Source: an uncultured Alistipes sp.
Lineage (GTDB): Bacteria; Bacteroidota; Bacteroidia; Bacteroidales; Rikenellaceae
Assembly (NCBI GenBank): GCA_947623965.1
Contig: CANQIF010000009.1
Span: 1 to 64,000, forward strand
Reading direction: 5' to 3'
DNA length: 64,000 nucleotides
Below, piece by piece: positions 47,307 to 57,240 of the stretch. A model generated the notes under the pieces. It worked only from the letters and a program-made list of their open reading frames with translations. It ran no database searches and was not told where the DNA came from. Positions within the stretch are counted from its first letter, which is position 1. Each line of letters opens with the position of its first letter. The position numbers and the translations under genes are program-made.

Positions 47307-48309
47307 AGTCGTCATATTGAACTGGAACGGCGCCGGACAGCTGCGCCGCTATCTGCCTTCGGTCGTCGCCGCGACCCCGCCGGAGGTGGAGATCGTCGTG
47401 GTCGACAACGGTTCGACGGACGATTCGGCGGCGCTGCTCGAACGCTCCTTTCCGACCGTCAGGCTGTTGCAGCTCGACCGCAACTACGGCTTCGCCGGCG
47501 GGTATGACCAGGCGATGGAACAGATCGGGGCGGACTATGTCGTCCTGCTCAACTCCGATGTCGAGACCCCTGCGGGGTGGCTCGAACCGCTCGTGCGCTG
47601 CCTCGACGAACACCCCGACGTGGCGGCCTGCGCGCCGAAGCTGCGCTCGACCGAAGCGCGCGACCGCTTCGAGTATGCCGGGGCGGCGGGGGGCTTTCTG
47701 GACGGGCTGGGCTATCCTTTCTGCCGGGGCCGCGTGCTGCGGAGCGTCGAGCGGGACTGCGGACAGTACGACGACGCGTGCGATGTCTTTTGGGTGACGG
47801 GGGCGGCCTTCTGCTGCCGGACTGCCGTTTTCCGCGAGCTGGGCGGGTTCGACGAGCACTTCTTCGCTCACATGGAGGAGATCGACCTCTGCTGGCGGAT
47901 GCAGCTGGCGGGCTACCGCGTGCGGATCGTCCCGGAGAGTTGCGTCTACCATTTCGGCGGCGGCACGCTCCAGACCGACTCGCCGCGCAAGATCTTCTTC
48001 AACCACCGCAACAACCTCGCGATGCTCTTCAAATGCGCCTCCGGCTGCCGCCTGCTCGCGGTGCTTCTGTTGCGGCCGTGGCTCGACCTGCTGGCCGCTT
48101 CGACCTATCTGCTGCAGGGCCACGGCGCCAACTTCTGCGCCGTGTTCCGGGCCTGGGGTTCCTTTCTCGCGAGCCTCGGCCGGCTCAGGCGCCAGCGCCG
48201 GCAGCTCCGCGCGGGCGGGCGGGTGCCGGAGCCTGCGACGATCTGGCACGGTTCGATCCTTTGGCGTTATGTTCAGGGGTGCCGGACTTACCGGGAAATT
48301 ATCGGATAA
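47293..48309 (+). CDS. Glycosyltransferase family 2
   Basis: 338 aa. GT-A fold: VVILNWNG at the N-terminus, the nucleotide loop VVDNGSTDDS, the DxD-type NSDVETPAGW, and the acceptor segment GGFDEHFFAHMEEIDLCWR with the ED motif. This is the rhamnosyltransferase-like WcaE/RfbN group that transfers a sugar to a surface glycan from a nucleotide sugar. A C-terminal hydrophobic region (LLAVLLLRPWLDLLAAS) suggests membrane association. Last gene of the overlapping rsmI-acyltransferase-GT2 cluster. The gap 48310-48499 contains no gene. Confidence 0.9.
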   Translation: MPKCKVVILNWNGAGQLRRYLPSVVAATPPEVEIVVVDNGSTDDSAALLERSFPTVRLLQLDRNYGFAGGYDQAMEQIGADYVVLLNSDVETPAGWLEPLVRCLDEHPDVAACAPKLRSTEARDRFEYAGAAGGFLDGLGYPFCRGRVLRSVERDCGQYDDACDVFWVTGAAFCCRTAVFRELGGFDEHFFAHMEEIDLCWRMQLAGYRVRIVPESCVYHFGGGTLQTDSPRKIFFNHRNNLAMLFKCASGCRLLAVLLLRPWLDLLAASTYLLQGHGANFCAVFRAWGSFLASLGRLRRQRRQLRAGGRVPEPATIWHGSILWRYVQGCRTYREIIG

Positions 48310-48499
48310 CAGGCTTGCGGCCGGCTTTGCGGGACTGACGGCGGTCGGGGTCGGATTTTCAGTTTTTTTAGCCGTCACTCGCGTATATTTCAGGGACGAT
48401 TTCTTGTTTTAGAACTTATTTCGTGGTTGAGGAATTTCCTCGATACTGCTTTTCCCCGTGCCCTTTTTATTCGGAGATAACGTATTGTCCATTATGCAG

Positions 48500-48985
48500 T
48501 TATCGACTTTCTGCAGCCGGCAGCGACTGGTTGTCGAGTTGGTTGTTCCGTAAGCTGTCGGAGCTTTCGATCGGGTTTTCGGGGAGCAGATAACCGGCCG
48601 AGTCGAGCCGTGCGATGGCCGCTTCGATCGCCTCCTGCCAAAGATCGGATTCGGGGCGGATCGTGACGGCGAAGGTCCGGTCGGGGAGGAGTTTCAGATC
48701 GTGCGTGAAGCTCGAACGGGCGAAGGAGATGCGGGCCGTAAGCTCGTCCGGCACTGCGTCGGTTGAGAGGGTGAAGCGGTTCCCGCGGACTAAGCAGGAA
48801 TCGATACGGCGTTCGATCCCCGTGTCGTCGGTCGTCGAGAGATAGGCGTATTGATAGTCGAGCCCCCGGAGCTCCTCCGAAAAGCATCCTTCGATGATGG
48901 CCGTGCGGCTCGGCTGCTCCAGTTGGAGATAGAGCACAGCGAAAATAGCGAGACACAGAATGACGAAGATGGCGGTGTTTTTCAT
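48500..48985 (-). CDS. Membrane-anchored hypothetical protein, DUF4369-like
   Basis: 161 aa from ATG 48985; a TTG start three codons earlier is possible. An N-terminal anchor (TAIFVILCLAIFAVLYL) precedes a domain that starts IIEGCFSEELRGLDYQYAYLST and RIDSCLVRGNRFTLST, a pattern like the DUF4369 domain at the N-terminus of Bacteroidota thiol-disulfide proteins, but no thioredoxin domain follows. C-terminal ~40 residues are hydrophilic. Function unknown. Confidence 0.6.
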   Translation of the reverse strand: MKNTAIFVILCLAIFAVLYLQLEQPSRTAIIEGCFSEELRGLDYQYAYLSTTDDTGIERRIDSCLVRGNRFTLSTDAVPDELTARISFARSSFTHDLKLLPDRTFAVTIRPESDLWQEAIEAAIARLDSAGYLLPENPIESSDSLRNNQLDNQSLPAAESR

Positions 48986-49008
48986 CTTTTCCAATTTTTA
49001 TGTTTCGG

Positions 49009-49016
49009 CAAAGATA
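49009..49016 (-). promoter_or_regulatory. Bacteroidota -7 box for the DUF4369-like gene
   Basis: Minus strand reads TATCTTTG, 23 bp ahead of ATG 48985; TTGG lies 19 bp further upstream. This spacing favours ATG 48985 as start. Confidence 0.7.
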
Positions 49017-49134
49017 GTACTATTTATTTAGAATACCAAGCGGCATTAAAAAAACGATTTCGCTATGGCTTCGGTGGAGCCGCAATTTTAATCGAATGGG
49101 TGTAATACACGGACCGGTTCGGGTGCGTATTTAA

Positions 49135-49440
49135 TTCGGGCCGCGGCTTGCGAAGGGCCGGCACGAACGGACGCAAAGGCGGACGCGAGTAGCGGGCCTT
49201 CGCGGGGCGAAGCTGCGGCCGCTCGGTCCTGACGGACCGGTCCCAACTTGGAGGCCAGCCCGCAGCCGAGCGGACGGGCGTGCGACGTAGAGGAGCAACC
49301 CTCCGCCTGGGGGCGGCTGCGGGCTGCCGACGTCTGCGACGTCGAATTTATATCAAGACATTTCGGCATGGTCGGCGGCTGGCAGTCTGCCAGTCCTATC
49401 GGACCAATTTTTCCAGCAAACATTGCCACCTCAACCAGCT
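49135..49440 (+). repeat. Modular structured intergenic repeat block R11
   Basis: One full forward unit between divergent genes. Variant head CGGCTTGCGAAGG near 49141 with matching hairpin GGCCTTCGCGGGGCGAAGCTGCGGCC near 49195-49220. Mini-hairpin CGGTCC-TGAC-GGACCG near 49224-49239, second arm near 49258-49326, CGACGTC-TGC-GACGTCG near 49328-49344, and a CGGTCCTATCGGACC-like remnant near 49394. Confidence 0.85.
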
Positions 49441-49532
49441 TTCGCGGGCAGCCTCCAACAAAAAAATGCCAATTTCTCCCTCTCGAACCAGATCCAGCAG
49501 GCGAAATCATCCGACATTTTTCCCGTCAAAAG

Positions 49533-49563
49533 TTGCAAAAACGGAATTAATGCCGTATTTTTA
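49533..49563 (+). promoter_or_regulatory. Possible promoter for xylB
   Basis: TTGC (49533-49536), a 19-bp spacer, then TATTTTTA (49556-49563), one base away from the -7 consensus. The leader to the xylB ATG would be about 130 nt. Confidence 0.45.
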
Positions 49564-49697
49564 CCTGGATAAAAAGGATCGATCGCGTCCGGTTTATCCG
49601 AAGCGGCGGGAACCCGACAGAATCCCGGAACGAAAAGCCGAACAGCCCGGGCGCAGAGCGATCGAAAACAACCATCCATCAACCGACTAAATTACCG

Positions 49698-51179
49698 ATG
49701 AAAAGTTTAGGTATCGATATCGGCTCCTCGTCCGTCAAGGTCTCGCTGCTCGATATTGCCACGGGCGCATGCGTCGCCTCCTCGACCAATCCCTCGCAGG
49801 AGATGCCCATCGAGGCGCTGCGCAGCGGCTGGGCGGAGCAGGACCCCGAAATGTGGTGGCGCTATGCCGTCGAGGGAATCCGCAAAATCGCCACCGACCA
49901 TCCCATGCGCGAGGTGGCCGCGATCGGCATCACCTACCAGATGCACGGCATGGTGGCCCTCTCGAAGGAGCACCGGCCGCTGCGCAAGGCGATCATCTGG
50001 TGCGATTCGCGCGCCGTGGAGATCGGCGCCGAGGCGCTCGATGCGATCGGCCGCGACTTCTGTCTGGCCCACACGCTCAACTCGCCGGGCAACTTCACCG
50101 CCTCGAAGCTGGCGTGGGTCAAGCGCAACGAGCCCGAACTCTTCGCCGAAATCGACCGTTTCATCCTCCCGGGCGACTACATTGCCTACCGTCTCTCGGG
50201 GCGTGTCTCGACCACTGTCAGCGGTCTTTCCGAGCAGATTCTCTGGGACTTCAAGGAAGAGCGGCGCGCCGATTTCGTCGCCGACTACTACGGCATTCCG
50301 CACACGATGATCCCCGAGACAGGCGTCTCGATCGGCATCGAAGCCCGTACGGATGCCGGGACCGAAGCGCTGCTCGGCATTCCCGAAGGGACCCCCATCG
50401 CCTACCGCGCCGGCGACCAGCCGAACAACGCCTTCTCGCTCAACGTCATGGAGGCGGGCGAAATCGCCGCAACGGGCGGTACGAGCGGTGTGGTCTACGG
50501 CGTGGTCGATACGCCGAAGGCCGACCCGTTGTCGCGCGTCAACACCTTCGTCCACGTCAACCACCGTCCCGAGGCGCCGCGATACGGCATTCTGCTCTGC
50601 ATCAACGGTACGGGATGCCTCAACTCGTGGATGCGCCGCAACGTCGTGCGCGAGACCCTCGGCTACGGCGAGATGAACAACCTCGCCGCCCAGGCGCCCG
50701 TCGGCTCGGACGGGCTGCTGGTCCTCCCCTTCGGCAACGGTGCCGAACGCGTCTTGGGCAACCGCACGACGGGGGCCGCCATCGTCGGCATCGACCTCAA
50801 CCGTCACACGACGGCCCACATTCTGCGCGCCGCGCAGGAGGGCATCGCCTATTCGTTCCGCTACGGCATCGACCTCATGCGCGATCTGGGGCTGAAACCC
50901 GACGTGATCCGCGCCGGCAAGGCCAACCTCTTCCTCTCTCCCCTCTTCCGTCAGACGCTGGCGACCTTGACGGGCGCCCGCATCGAACTCTTCGACACCG
51001 ACGGTTCGCTCGGTGCGGCCCGCGGTGCGGCACTCGGCGCCGGCTTCTACAAGAGTCGCGAGGAGGCATTCGCTTCGCTGCGCCGGTTAGAGACGATCGA
51101 ACCCCGCGAGGCGGACCGTGCCATACTGGAGCAAAGCTACGAGGCCTGGAAGCGGGAGGTGGAGCGCAGAATCGGATAA
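49698..51179 (+). CDS. xylB: Xylulokinase
   Basis: 493 aa FGGY kinase. N-terminal phosphate loop GIDIGSSSVKVSLLD, the sugar-binding segment YQMHGMVAL near residue 75, the ATP-binding ATGGTSGVVYG near residue 257 and the C-terminal DGSLGAARGAAL. The MHGMVAL segment is typical of xylulokinase rather than glycerol kinase. It phosphorylates D-xylulose. xylA lies 690 bp downstream on the same strand, with repeat R12 between them. Confidence 0.93.
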   Translation: MKSLGIDIGSSSVKVSLLDIATGACVASSTNPSQEMPIEALRSGWAEQDPEMWWRYAVEGIRKIATDHPMREVAAIGITYQMHGMVALSKEHRPLRKAIIWCDSRAVEIGAEALDAIGRDFCLAHTLNSPGNFTASKLAWVKRNEPELFAEIDRFILPGDYIAYRLSGRVSTTVSGLSEQILWDFKEERRADFVADYYGIPHTMIPETGVSIGIEARTDAGTEALLGIPEGTPIAYRAGDQPNNAFSLNVMEAGEIAATGGTSGVVYGVVDTPKADPLSRVNTFVHVNHRPEAPRYGILLCINGTGCLNSWMRRNVVRETLGYGEMNNLAAQAPVGSDGLLVLPFGNGAERVLGNRTTGAAIVGIDLNRHTTAHILRAAQEGIAYSFRYGIDLMRDLGLKPDVIRAGKANLFLSPLFRQTLATLTGARIELFDTDGSLGAARGAALGAGFYKSREEAFASLRRLETIEPREADRAILEQSYEAWKREVERRIG

Positions 51180-51220
51180 GACGAGAGCGAGGCCGAGCTT
51201 GTTTGTGCGTCTATTCCGGT

Positions 51221-51820
51221 TCGGGCAGCAGCCTGCGGAGCGCACGCAAGTTCGGGGACGAACGGCGGGCCTCCGCCTCCGGGAGGCTGCGGTCCCGCTA
51301 CGCCCTATGGGCGCAAATTCAATACGAGGTCGATTCCTATTGCAAGGCAAGCCCGTAGCCGAGCGGACGGGCCTGCGATGTAAAGGAGCAGTCCTCCGCC
51401 CGGGGGCGGCTGCGGGCTGCTGGTCGCTGCGCGACCGAACTCGACGCCAAACGCTCCGCAACAAACAGCGGCTGCGGGCTGCCGACGTCTCCGACGTCGA
51501 GTTTGCAACAAGCCACCTCGGTACGGTCGGCGGTTGCGGGCTGCCGGTCGCTGCGCGACCGATCCGGCTCGAGGGCAACTTCTCCACCAGCGGCTGCTGT
51601 GGCCCGCCGGTCGTTGCGGGACCTGACTCGATGTCAAACGCTCCGCAACGGACAGCGGCTGCGAGCTGTCGATCGCTACGCGACCGATCCGGCTGGAGGA
51701 CACTTTCTCCACCACCAGCAGCTGCGGCCCGCTGGTCGTTGCGCGACCGAACTCGACGCCAAACGCTCCGCAACGAACAGCGGCTGCGGCTCGCATGACC
51801 TCTGCGAGGTCGACAAAATA
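51221..51820 (+). repeat. Modular structured intergenic repeat block R12
   Basis: Forward units inside the xylB-xylA gap, an unusual place because both genes serve one pathway. Head near 51227, long hairpin near 51268-51298, CGCCCTATGGGCG hairpin near 51301, second arm near 51350-51420. Then a series of CGGTCGC-TGC-GCGACCG type hairpins (near 51422, 51552, 51675, 51731), one CGACGTC-TCC-GACGTCG near 51482, and CGACCTC type near 51797. Between them recur AACTCGACGCCAAACGCTCC and GCAACAAACAGCGGCTGCGG (short pieces), giving a run of tail modules. Confidence 0.86.
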
Positions 51821-51868
51821 GCGAAGATACAACAACGAAACAACCTATAAAACCATTTATTTACAACT

Positions 51869-53179
51869 ATGGCAAAAGAATTTTTCCCTTCGATCGGTAA
51901 GATCCCGTTCGAAGGCAAGGAGTCGAAGAACCCGATGGCCTTCCACTACTACAATCCCGAACAGGTCGTAGCTGGCCGCAAGATGAAGGATTGGCTGCGT
52001 TTCTCGATGGCCTGGTGGCATACGCTGTGCGCCGAGGGTGCCGACCAGTTCGGCGGCGGCACGAAGCACTTCCCCTGGAACGAGGCGGCCAGCCCGATCG
52101 AGCGTGCCAAGGCCAAGATGGATGCCGGCTTCGAGTTCATGCAGAAGATGGGCATCGAGTACTACTGCTTCCACGACGTCGATCTGGTCGATGAAGATCC
52201 CGATCCGGTCAAGTACGAGGCCAACCTCCGGGAGATCGTCGCCTACGCCAAGCAGAAGCAGGCTGAGACCGGCATCAAGTTGCTGTGGGGCACGGCCAAC
52301 GTCTTCGGCAACGCCCGCTATATGAACGGCGCCTCGACGAACCCCGATTTCGACACGGCAGCCCGCGCCATGCTGCAGATCAAGAACGCCATCGACGCCA
52401 CGATCGCCCTCGGCGGTGAGAACTACGTCTTCTGGGGCGGCCGCGAAGGGTACATGTCGCTGCTCAACACCGATATGAAGCGCGAGAAGGAGCACATGGC
52501 GACGATGCTCACGATGGCCCGCGACTACGCCCGCTCGAAGGGCTTCAAGGGCAACTTCTTAGTCGAGCCCAAGCCCATGGAGCCGATGAAGCACCAGTAC
52601 GACGTCGATACGGAGACGGTGATCGGTTTCCTGCGCGCCCACGGTCTCGACAAGGATTTCAAGGTCAACATCGAGGTGAACCACGCCACCCTCGCCGGCC
52701 ACACCTTCGAGCACGAGCTGCAGTGCGCCGTCGATGCCGGCATGCTCGGTTCGATCGACGCCAACCGCGGCGACTACCAGAACGGCTGGGACACGGACCA
52801 GTTCCCGATCGACCTTTACGAACTGGTGCAGGCTATGATGGTGATCGTCCGCGGCGGCGGTCTGCAGGGAGGCGGCACGAACTTCGACGCCAAGACGCGC
52901 CGCAACTCGACCGATCCCGAGGATCTCTTCATCGCTCACATCTCCGGCATGGACACGATGGCCCGCGCCCTGCTCATCGCAGCCGACCTGCTGGAAAATT
53001 CGCCCTACCAGAAGATGCTGGCCGAGCGCTACGCCTCGTACGACGGCGGCAAGGGCAAGGAGTTCGAGGAGGGCAAACTGACCCTCGAAGAGGTCGCTGC
53101 CTATGCCCGCACGCACGAGCCCAAGCAAATCAGCGGCAAGCAGGAGCTCTACGAAGCGATTGTGAACATGTACATCTAA
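51869..53179 (+). CDS. xylA: Xylose isomerase
   Basis: 436 aa, the long (class II) type. Landmarks: [21 protein letters not shown], the catalytic His in [11 protein letters not shown] near residue 108, the metal ligand Glu in [12 protein letters not shown] near residue 235 and [20 protein letters not shown] near residue 294. Converts D-xylose to D-xylulose for XylB. No promoter box was found just upstream; it may be transcribed from xylB through repeat R12 or from an unrecognised promoter. Strong terminator at 53215-53249. Confidence 0.97.
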   Translation: MAKEFFPSIGKIPFEGKESKNPMAFHYYNPEQVVAGRKMKDWLRFSMAWWHTLCAEGADQFGGGTKHFPWNEAASPIERAKAKMDAGFEFMQKMGIEYYCFHDVDLVDEDPDPVKYEANLREIVAYAKQKQAETGIKLLWGTANVFGNARYMNGASTNPDFDTAARAMLQIKNAIDATIALGGENYVFWGGREGYMSLLNTDMKREKEHMATMLTMARDYARSKGFKGNFLVEPKPMEPMKHQYDVDTETVIGFLRAHGLDKDFKVNIEVNHATLAGHTFEHELQCAVDAGMLGSIDANRGDYQNGWDTDQFPIDLYELVQAMMVIVRGGGLQGGGTNFDAKTRRNSTDPEDLFIAHISGMDTMARALLIAADLLENSPYQKMLAERYASYDGGKGKEFEEGKLTLEEVAAYARTHEPKQISGKQELYEAIVNMYI

Positions 53180-53214
53180 ATTCGTTTTCCGGGCGTTCGA
53201 CCCGGAAAAACCGG

Positions 53215-53249
53215 AAAGTCCTCTTTCGCGATGCGAAAGAGGACTTTTT
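53215..53249 (+). terminator. Intrinsic terminator of xylA
   Basis: A 15-bp perfect stem (53215-53229 with 53233-53247) around the loop GAT ends in a run of five T. It lies 35 bp after the xylA stop. Confidence 0.92.
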
Positions 53250-53289
53250 CATTTAAGAACAGGGCGCTGCGCTTTCCTATCATTCAAGA

Positions 53290-54155
53290 TCGGGACGCAG
53301 CCTGCGGAGGACACGCAGATTCGGCAACGAACTGCGGGCCTCCGTGCCCGGGAGGCTGCGGCCCGCCAATCGCTGCGCGATTGATTTCATGCAAAAAGCC
53401 CGCAGCCGAGCGGATAGGCTTGCGACGGAAAGGAGTAGCCCTCCGCCCAGAAACGGCTGCGGGCTGCTTGCGCCTCCTTGCAGGAGCCGCAAATGAAAAA
53501 TTCAACATGAAGAATTAAGAATGATCTTCGGGCCGGAGCTTGCGAAGGGGCGCACGAGCGGACCTGTGGGACGCGAGGAGCGGGCCTTCGCGCGGCGAAG
53601 TTTCGGCCCGCTGCGGTTCCGTTCGGAACCGCAAATTCAGCATTCAAAATTCAAAATTACAGATCGGGACGCAGCCTGCGGAGGACACGCAGATTCGGCA
53701 ACGAACTGCGGGCCTCCGCCCGGCGGAGGCTGCGGCCCGCCAATCGCTGCGCGATTGATTCCTTGCAAAAGCCCGCAGCCGAGCGGACGGGCCTGCGACG
53801 TAGAGGAGCAGCCCTCCGCCCGGGGGCGGCTGCGGGCTGCCAGTCGCTACGCGACTAATCTTGCTGGCATACATTTTCTCCACCACCTGCTGCTGCTGCG
53901 GGCTGTCGACGTCTCCGACGTCGAATTTGCCGCAAAACGCCTCAGCAAGGACCGACGGCTGCGGGCTGCCAGTCGCTACGCGACTGATCTTGCTGGCGCA
54001 CAAATTCTCCATCACCTGCTGCTGCGGGCTGCCGACGTCTCCGACGTCGAATTTGCCGCAAAGCACCTCTGCAAGACCTGCTGCTGCGGGCTGCCGGTCG
54101 CTCTGCGACCAATTTTTTCAGCGGCCCCCTTCCACCACAATTAACTGCTGCGGGC
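53290..54155 (+). repeat. Modular structured intergenic repeat block R13
   Basis: Forward units between the convergent xylA and pnuC genes. Heads near 53295, 53535 (variant) and 53671. The units at ~53288-53395 and ~53664-53770 are near-identical, both starting ATCGGGACGCAGCCTGCGG and carrying the CAATCGC-TGC-GCGATTG hairpin. GCGGTTCC-type hairpin and heptads near 53614-53656. Second arm near 53398-53464 and 53769-53839. A run of tail modules follows with CAGTCGC, CGACGTC-TCC and CGGTCGC hairpins at about 53840-54110. Confidence 0.87.
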
Positions 54156-54731
54156 TGCGCGGCGCCAGCGCAGGTAGCCGGCGACAGCCAGCCCCGTATA
54201 GAGGAGGTAGAGCCCCGCCGTGAAAGGGATCTGCTTATAGAGGTAGAGCCCGACGGTGATCGCATCGACGATGCCCCAGACGAGCCACTGTTCGACCAGT
54301 TTGCGCGAGAGCATCCACATCGCCACGACCGAGAGTGCGGTCGTCAGCGCATCCCAGAAAGGAACCGTGCTGTTCGTGAAGCGGACCAGCACGAAGTAGA
54401 TCGCCGCATGCGCGGCAACATAGGCGGCAGCAAGGGCGGGCACGAAGCGTCCCGGCGTGTGGCGGATCAGCATCTGCTCCGTCGGGTGTTCCCGTGGCCC
54501 TCCCCGCGACGAGGTTTTCCGCCAGACAAACCAGCCGTAGAGCCCCGCCAGGATATAATAGAGCTGCATCGAACAGTCGGCATAGAGCCCCGACTTGAAA
54601 TAGAGCACGCCGTGCACGCAGGGCATGACGAGGCCCACGATCCAAAGGCGGATGTCGGCCCGGTATTCGAGCCACAGATAGAGCAGCCCGAGCACGATGC
54701 CCGTCAGCTGCAAAAAGAGTTTCCAATCCAT
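54141..54731 (-). CDS. pnuT: PnuC-family vitamin transporter, probably thiamine (PnuT)
   Basis: 196 aa from ATG 54731 (MDWKLFLQLTG). Seven hydrophobic segments and the YGWFVWRK and LVEQWLVWGIVDA segments match the PnuC family. PnuC proteins carry nicotinamide riboside, but Bacteroidota have a thiamine version, PnuT, encoded after a TonB receptor under TPP-riboswitch control. Here the gene follows a TonB receptor (164 bp upstream) whose leader has a TPP riboswitch, so thiamine is the likely substrate. The thiamine pyrophosphokinase often found third in the operon is absent. The 164-bp gap contains an inverted repeat (CCGCTCATCCGCA with TGCGGATGAAGCGG near 54768-54811). Confidence 0.88.
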   Translation of the reverse strand: MDWKLFLQLTGIVLGLLYLWLEYRADIRLWIVGLVMPCVHGVLYFKSGLYADCSMQLYYILAGLYGWFVWRKTSSRGGPREHPTEQMLIRHTPGRFVPALAAAYVAAHAAIYFVLVRFTNSTVPFWDALTTALSVVAMWMLSRKLVEQWLVWGIVDAITVGLYLYKQIPFTAGLYLLYTGLAVAGYLRWRRAARSS

Positions 54732-54895
54732 CGTTTTTCGTTTTTGGCAGGGCGGCCGGGGCAAATCCGCTCATCCGCACCGTCTCGCGAAACGATGCGG
54801 ATGAAGCGGACCCCGGTGGCCGGCCGGCTCTGTTCGGGCCGGGTCGAACGACGGCGGCTGTTCCATCCAATCCGTTGTCGGCCAGCCGAAGCAGG

Positions 54896-57187
54896 TCAGA
54901 AGCGCACCGTCACGTTGGCCAATGCGTGCAACGGAGCCTGCGGGAAGTAGTAGGCCATGTCGTAGCGTTCGCCGTCCCACATGTAGGAGTAGGCGTAGCC
55001 GTTGCTCTCGTAGCGGGCGTCGAAAAGGTTGTAGAACGTCAGGCCGAAGCGGACGCTGCGGGCGGCCTTCGTGCGGAGCGTGTAGCCGAGATTGAGATTC
55101 GTCACGCAGTAGGCATCGAGCTGCTGGGCCCGGTTCTCGGTGTTCGTGAGGTATTGATCGCCGACCCACTGCGTCTGGAAGACGGCCTCGAAGCCGCGGT
55201 GATGAAAATCGAGCGAAAGCGCACCCATCGACTCGGGCGAAAAGGCGATCGTCCGGTCGCCCAGGTTCTCGCCGTAAGTGGGGCTTTCATAGAGCTCGTC
55301 GATGTAGTTCTCGATCTTGTTGCGGCTGAAGGTGGCATTGGCGCCGAGCGTGAACCACGGCGTCGCACGCCACGAGGCCGAAAGCTCGACGCCGCAGCGG
55401 TAGCTGTCGGGGACATTGATGTTCAGCGCATTCAAGCCCTCGTTCACCATGCCCGTCGGAACCAGCTGGTCCTTGTAGTCCATGTAGTAGAAGTTCACGC
55501 CGGCCGAGAAACGGGGCGACGCGAAAGTGTAACCCGCCTCGTAGTCGTAGAGCTTCTCAGAATCGGGATAGCTGTCGTCGGCCGCGAACATGTAGCGGTC
55601 GGTGAAGTCCGAACGCGTCGGCTCCTTCTGCGCCACGGCGAACGAGGCGTAGAGCGTGTGTCCCTTGGCCGGACGCCATTGCAGTCCCAGATGCGGATTG
55701 AAGAAACGGTAGGTTTCGTTCACGTCGATCGGCTGCATGCCCACCTCGCTGCTGTGGAAGTTGTCGTTGACGCCCCAGGCTTTGTAGCGGACGTAGCGGT
55801 ACTGCAGATCGGCGAAGAGGTTCAACCCCTCGGCCACCGTCCAGCTGGCACGGGCGAAAAGGTTGGCATCCTGCTTATCGACGTCGTTGTCGTACCAGCG
55901 CTTGTCGCCGTAGAGCTCGGGATCGAGCTCGTCGACCCAGTCCAGTTCGCCCCAGTGGGGGCAGGTGTAGTAGCTCCACGAGCCGCCGAAAGCGAGGTCC
56001 AGCCATTTCGAGGTGTAGTGCGCCGCAGCCTGCAGACCGCCCAGGTGGTTGCGCATCAGCTTCTCGCGAATCAGATCCCGGCAGATCTCGCTGCCGGTCT
56101 CGTCGAACGCGAGGTTATCGGGAAAGAGGTATTCGCAGAGCTTCGCATCGTCCTTGTACTGCTTGTAGTAGCCATAGCCGTAGGTGTAGAAGGCCGTGGC
56201 GTTGATCGACCAGCGCTCGTTGAAACGGTGATTGAGGATCAGCTGGTTGTTGATCTGCAGGTAGTTATCGGTCTGGTCATCGTAATAGGCGACCCGCTGC
56301 CACTCGTAATCCTCGCTGTTCCACACGGTGAACGGCCCCGTCGGGGAAGCGTACATGCCGCTCGAATTGTAGCGGCGGCCGTTGCGCTCCATCTCCTCCT
56401 TCGTCGCGCCGTTGTAGGTGAGGGCCGTCCGGGCCTGGCCGCCGAACGAGACGAATTTGAGCATCGTATTGCCCTTGTAGTATCCGGCCTGGAAGAGGTA
56501 GGATTTCAGATCCGTGGCACCGCGGTCGATGTAGCCGTCCGAACCGATGTGCGTCAGACGGGCGTCGAGGACCCAGTGGCCGCCCAGCAGCCCCGAGGAG
56601 AATGCGACAGCCTGTTTCTGGGTGTTGTAGGAGCCGTAGGAGAGCGAGGCCTCGCCGCCCGGCACGGTCGAAATGGCTTCGGTGGTCATGTTCACGGCAC
56701 CGCCGAAGGCGCCCGTGCCGTTGGTCGAGACGCCGGCGCCGCGCTGGATCTGGATCGAGCCGACCGACGAGATGAGATCGGGGGTGTCGTACCAGTACAT
56801 CGAATGCGAGTCGGGGTTGTTGAGCGAAACGCCGTTGACCGTCACGTTCAGACGCGTGGCGTCCGTACCGCGCAGACGGATCGAAGTGCCGCCGATGCCG
56901 ATGCCGGTCTCGTTCGTAGCGATCATCGAGGGGGTGAAAGCCAAGGCCGAGGGGAGGTCCGTGGCGTAGCTGTTGCGGACGATCGTTTCGCGGTCGAGGT
57001 CCTCGTAGGCGACCGGCGTACGAGCCGTGGCGCGCGTGCCGACCACTTCGATCTGCTGGAGGTGGTAGATGCGAAGCGAATCTTCGTCCGTCTCCTGCTG
57101 TTGATTTTCAGTGCGCGGCAAGACTTCGGCCCGCACCGGTGCGACGGCGATAAAAGCGGCCGTCAGGGTGAAAAAAAACCTTTTCAT
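54896..57187 (-). CDS. TonB-dependent outer-membrane receptor, probably thiamine uptake
   Basis: 763 aa with a signal peptide ending VRAE. After a short acidic segment comes the TonB-box-like IEVVGTRA and a plug domain (SIRLRGTDATRLNVTVNGVSLN near residues 101-122); the remainder is a 22-strand barrel ending in Phe (LANVTVRF). No carboxypeptidase-like N-terminal domain and no SusD partner, so it is a vitamin- or metal-type receptor rather than a glycan SusC. The TPP riboswitch in its leader and PnuT behind it point to thiamine or a precursor. Confidence 0.9.
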   Translation of the reverse strand: MKRFFFTLTAAFIAVAPVRAEVLPRTENQQQETDEDSLRIYHLQQIEVVGTRATARTPVAYEDLDRETIVRNSYATDLPSALAFTPSMIATNETGIGIGGTSIRLRGTDATRLNVTVNGVSLNNPDSHSMYWYDTPDLISSVGSIQIQRGAGVSTNGTGAFGGAVNMTTEAISTVPGGEASLSYGSYNTQKQAVAFSSGLLGGHWVLDARLTHIGSDGYIDRGATDLKSYLFQAGYYKGNTMLKFVSFGGQARTALTYNGATKEEMERNGRRYNSSGMYASPTGPFTVWNSEDYEWQRVAYYDDQTDNYLQINNQLILNHRFNERWSINATAFYTYGYGYYKQYKDDAKLCEYLFPDNLAFDETGSEICRDLIREKLMRNHLGGLQAAAHYTSKWLDLAFGGSWSYYTCPHWGELDWVDELDPELYGDKRWYDNDVDKQDANLFARASWTVAEGLNLFADLQYRYVRYKAWGVNDNFHSSEVGMQPIDVNETYRFFNPHLGLQWRPAKGHTLYASFAVAQKEPTRSDFTDRYMFAADDSYPDSEKLYDYEAGYTFASPRFSAGVNFYYMDYKDQLVPTGMVNEGLNALNINVPDSYRCGVELSASWRATPWFTLGANATFSRNKIENYIDELYESPTYGENLGDRTIAFSPESMGALSLDFHHRGFEAVFQTQWVGDQYLTNTENRAQQLDAYCVTNLNLGYTLRTKAARSVRFGLTFYNLFDARYESNGYAYSYMWDGERYDMAYYFPQAPLHALANVTVRF

Positions 57188-57240
57188 CGTTTAACTTTGG
57201 GTTGATTAAACTTGAAAAGGGGTTTCGAATATCGATTATG

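Noticed and set aside
51422..51815. Integron-like attC array
   Set aside because: Successive imperfect palindromes with variable stems recall attC sites, but no conserved core sites, gene cassettes or integrase were found.
53840..54110. CRISPR-like array of GC-rich repeats
   Set aside because: Repeated GGCTGCGGGCTGC pieces recur, but spacing is irregular, intervals share sequence and themselves contain mini-hairpins, and no cas gene is present.
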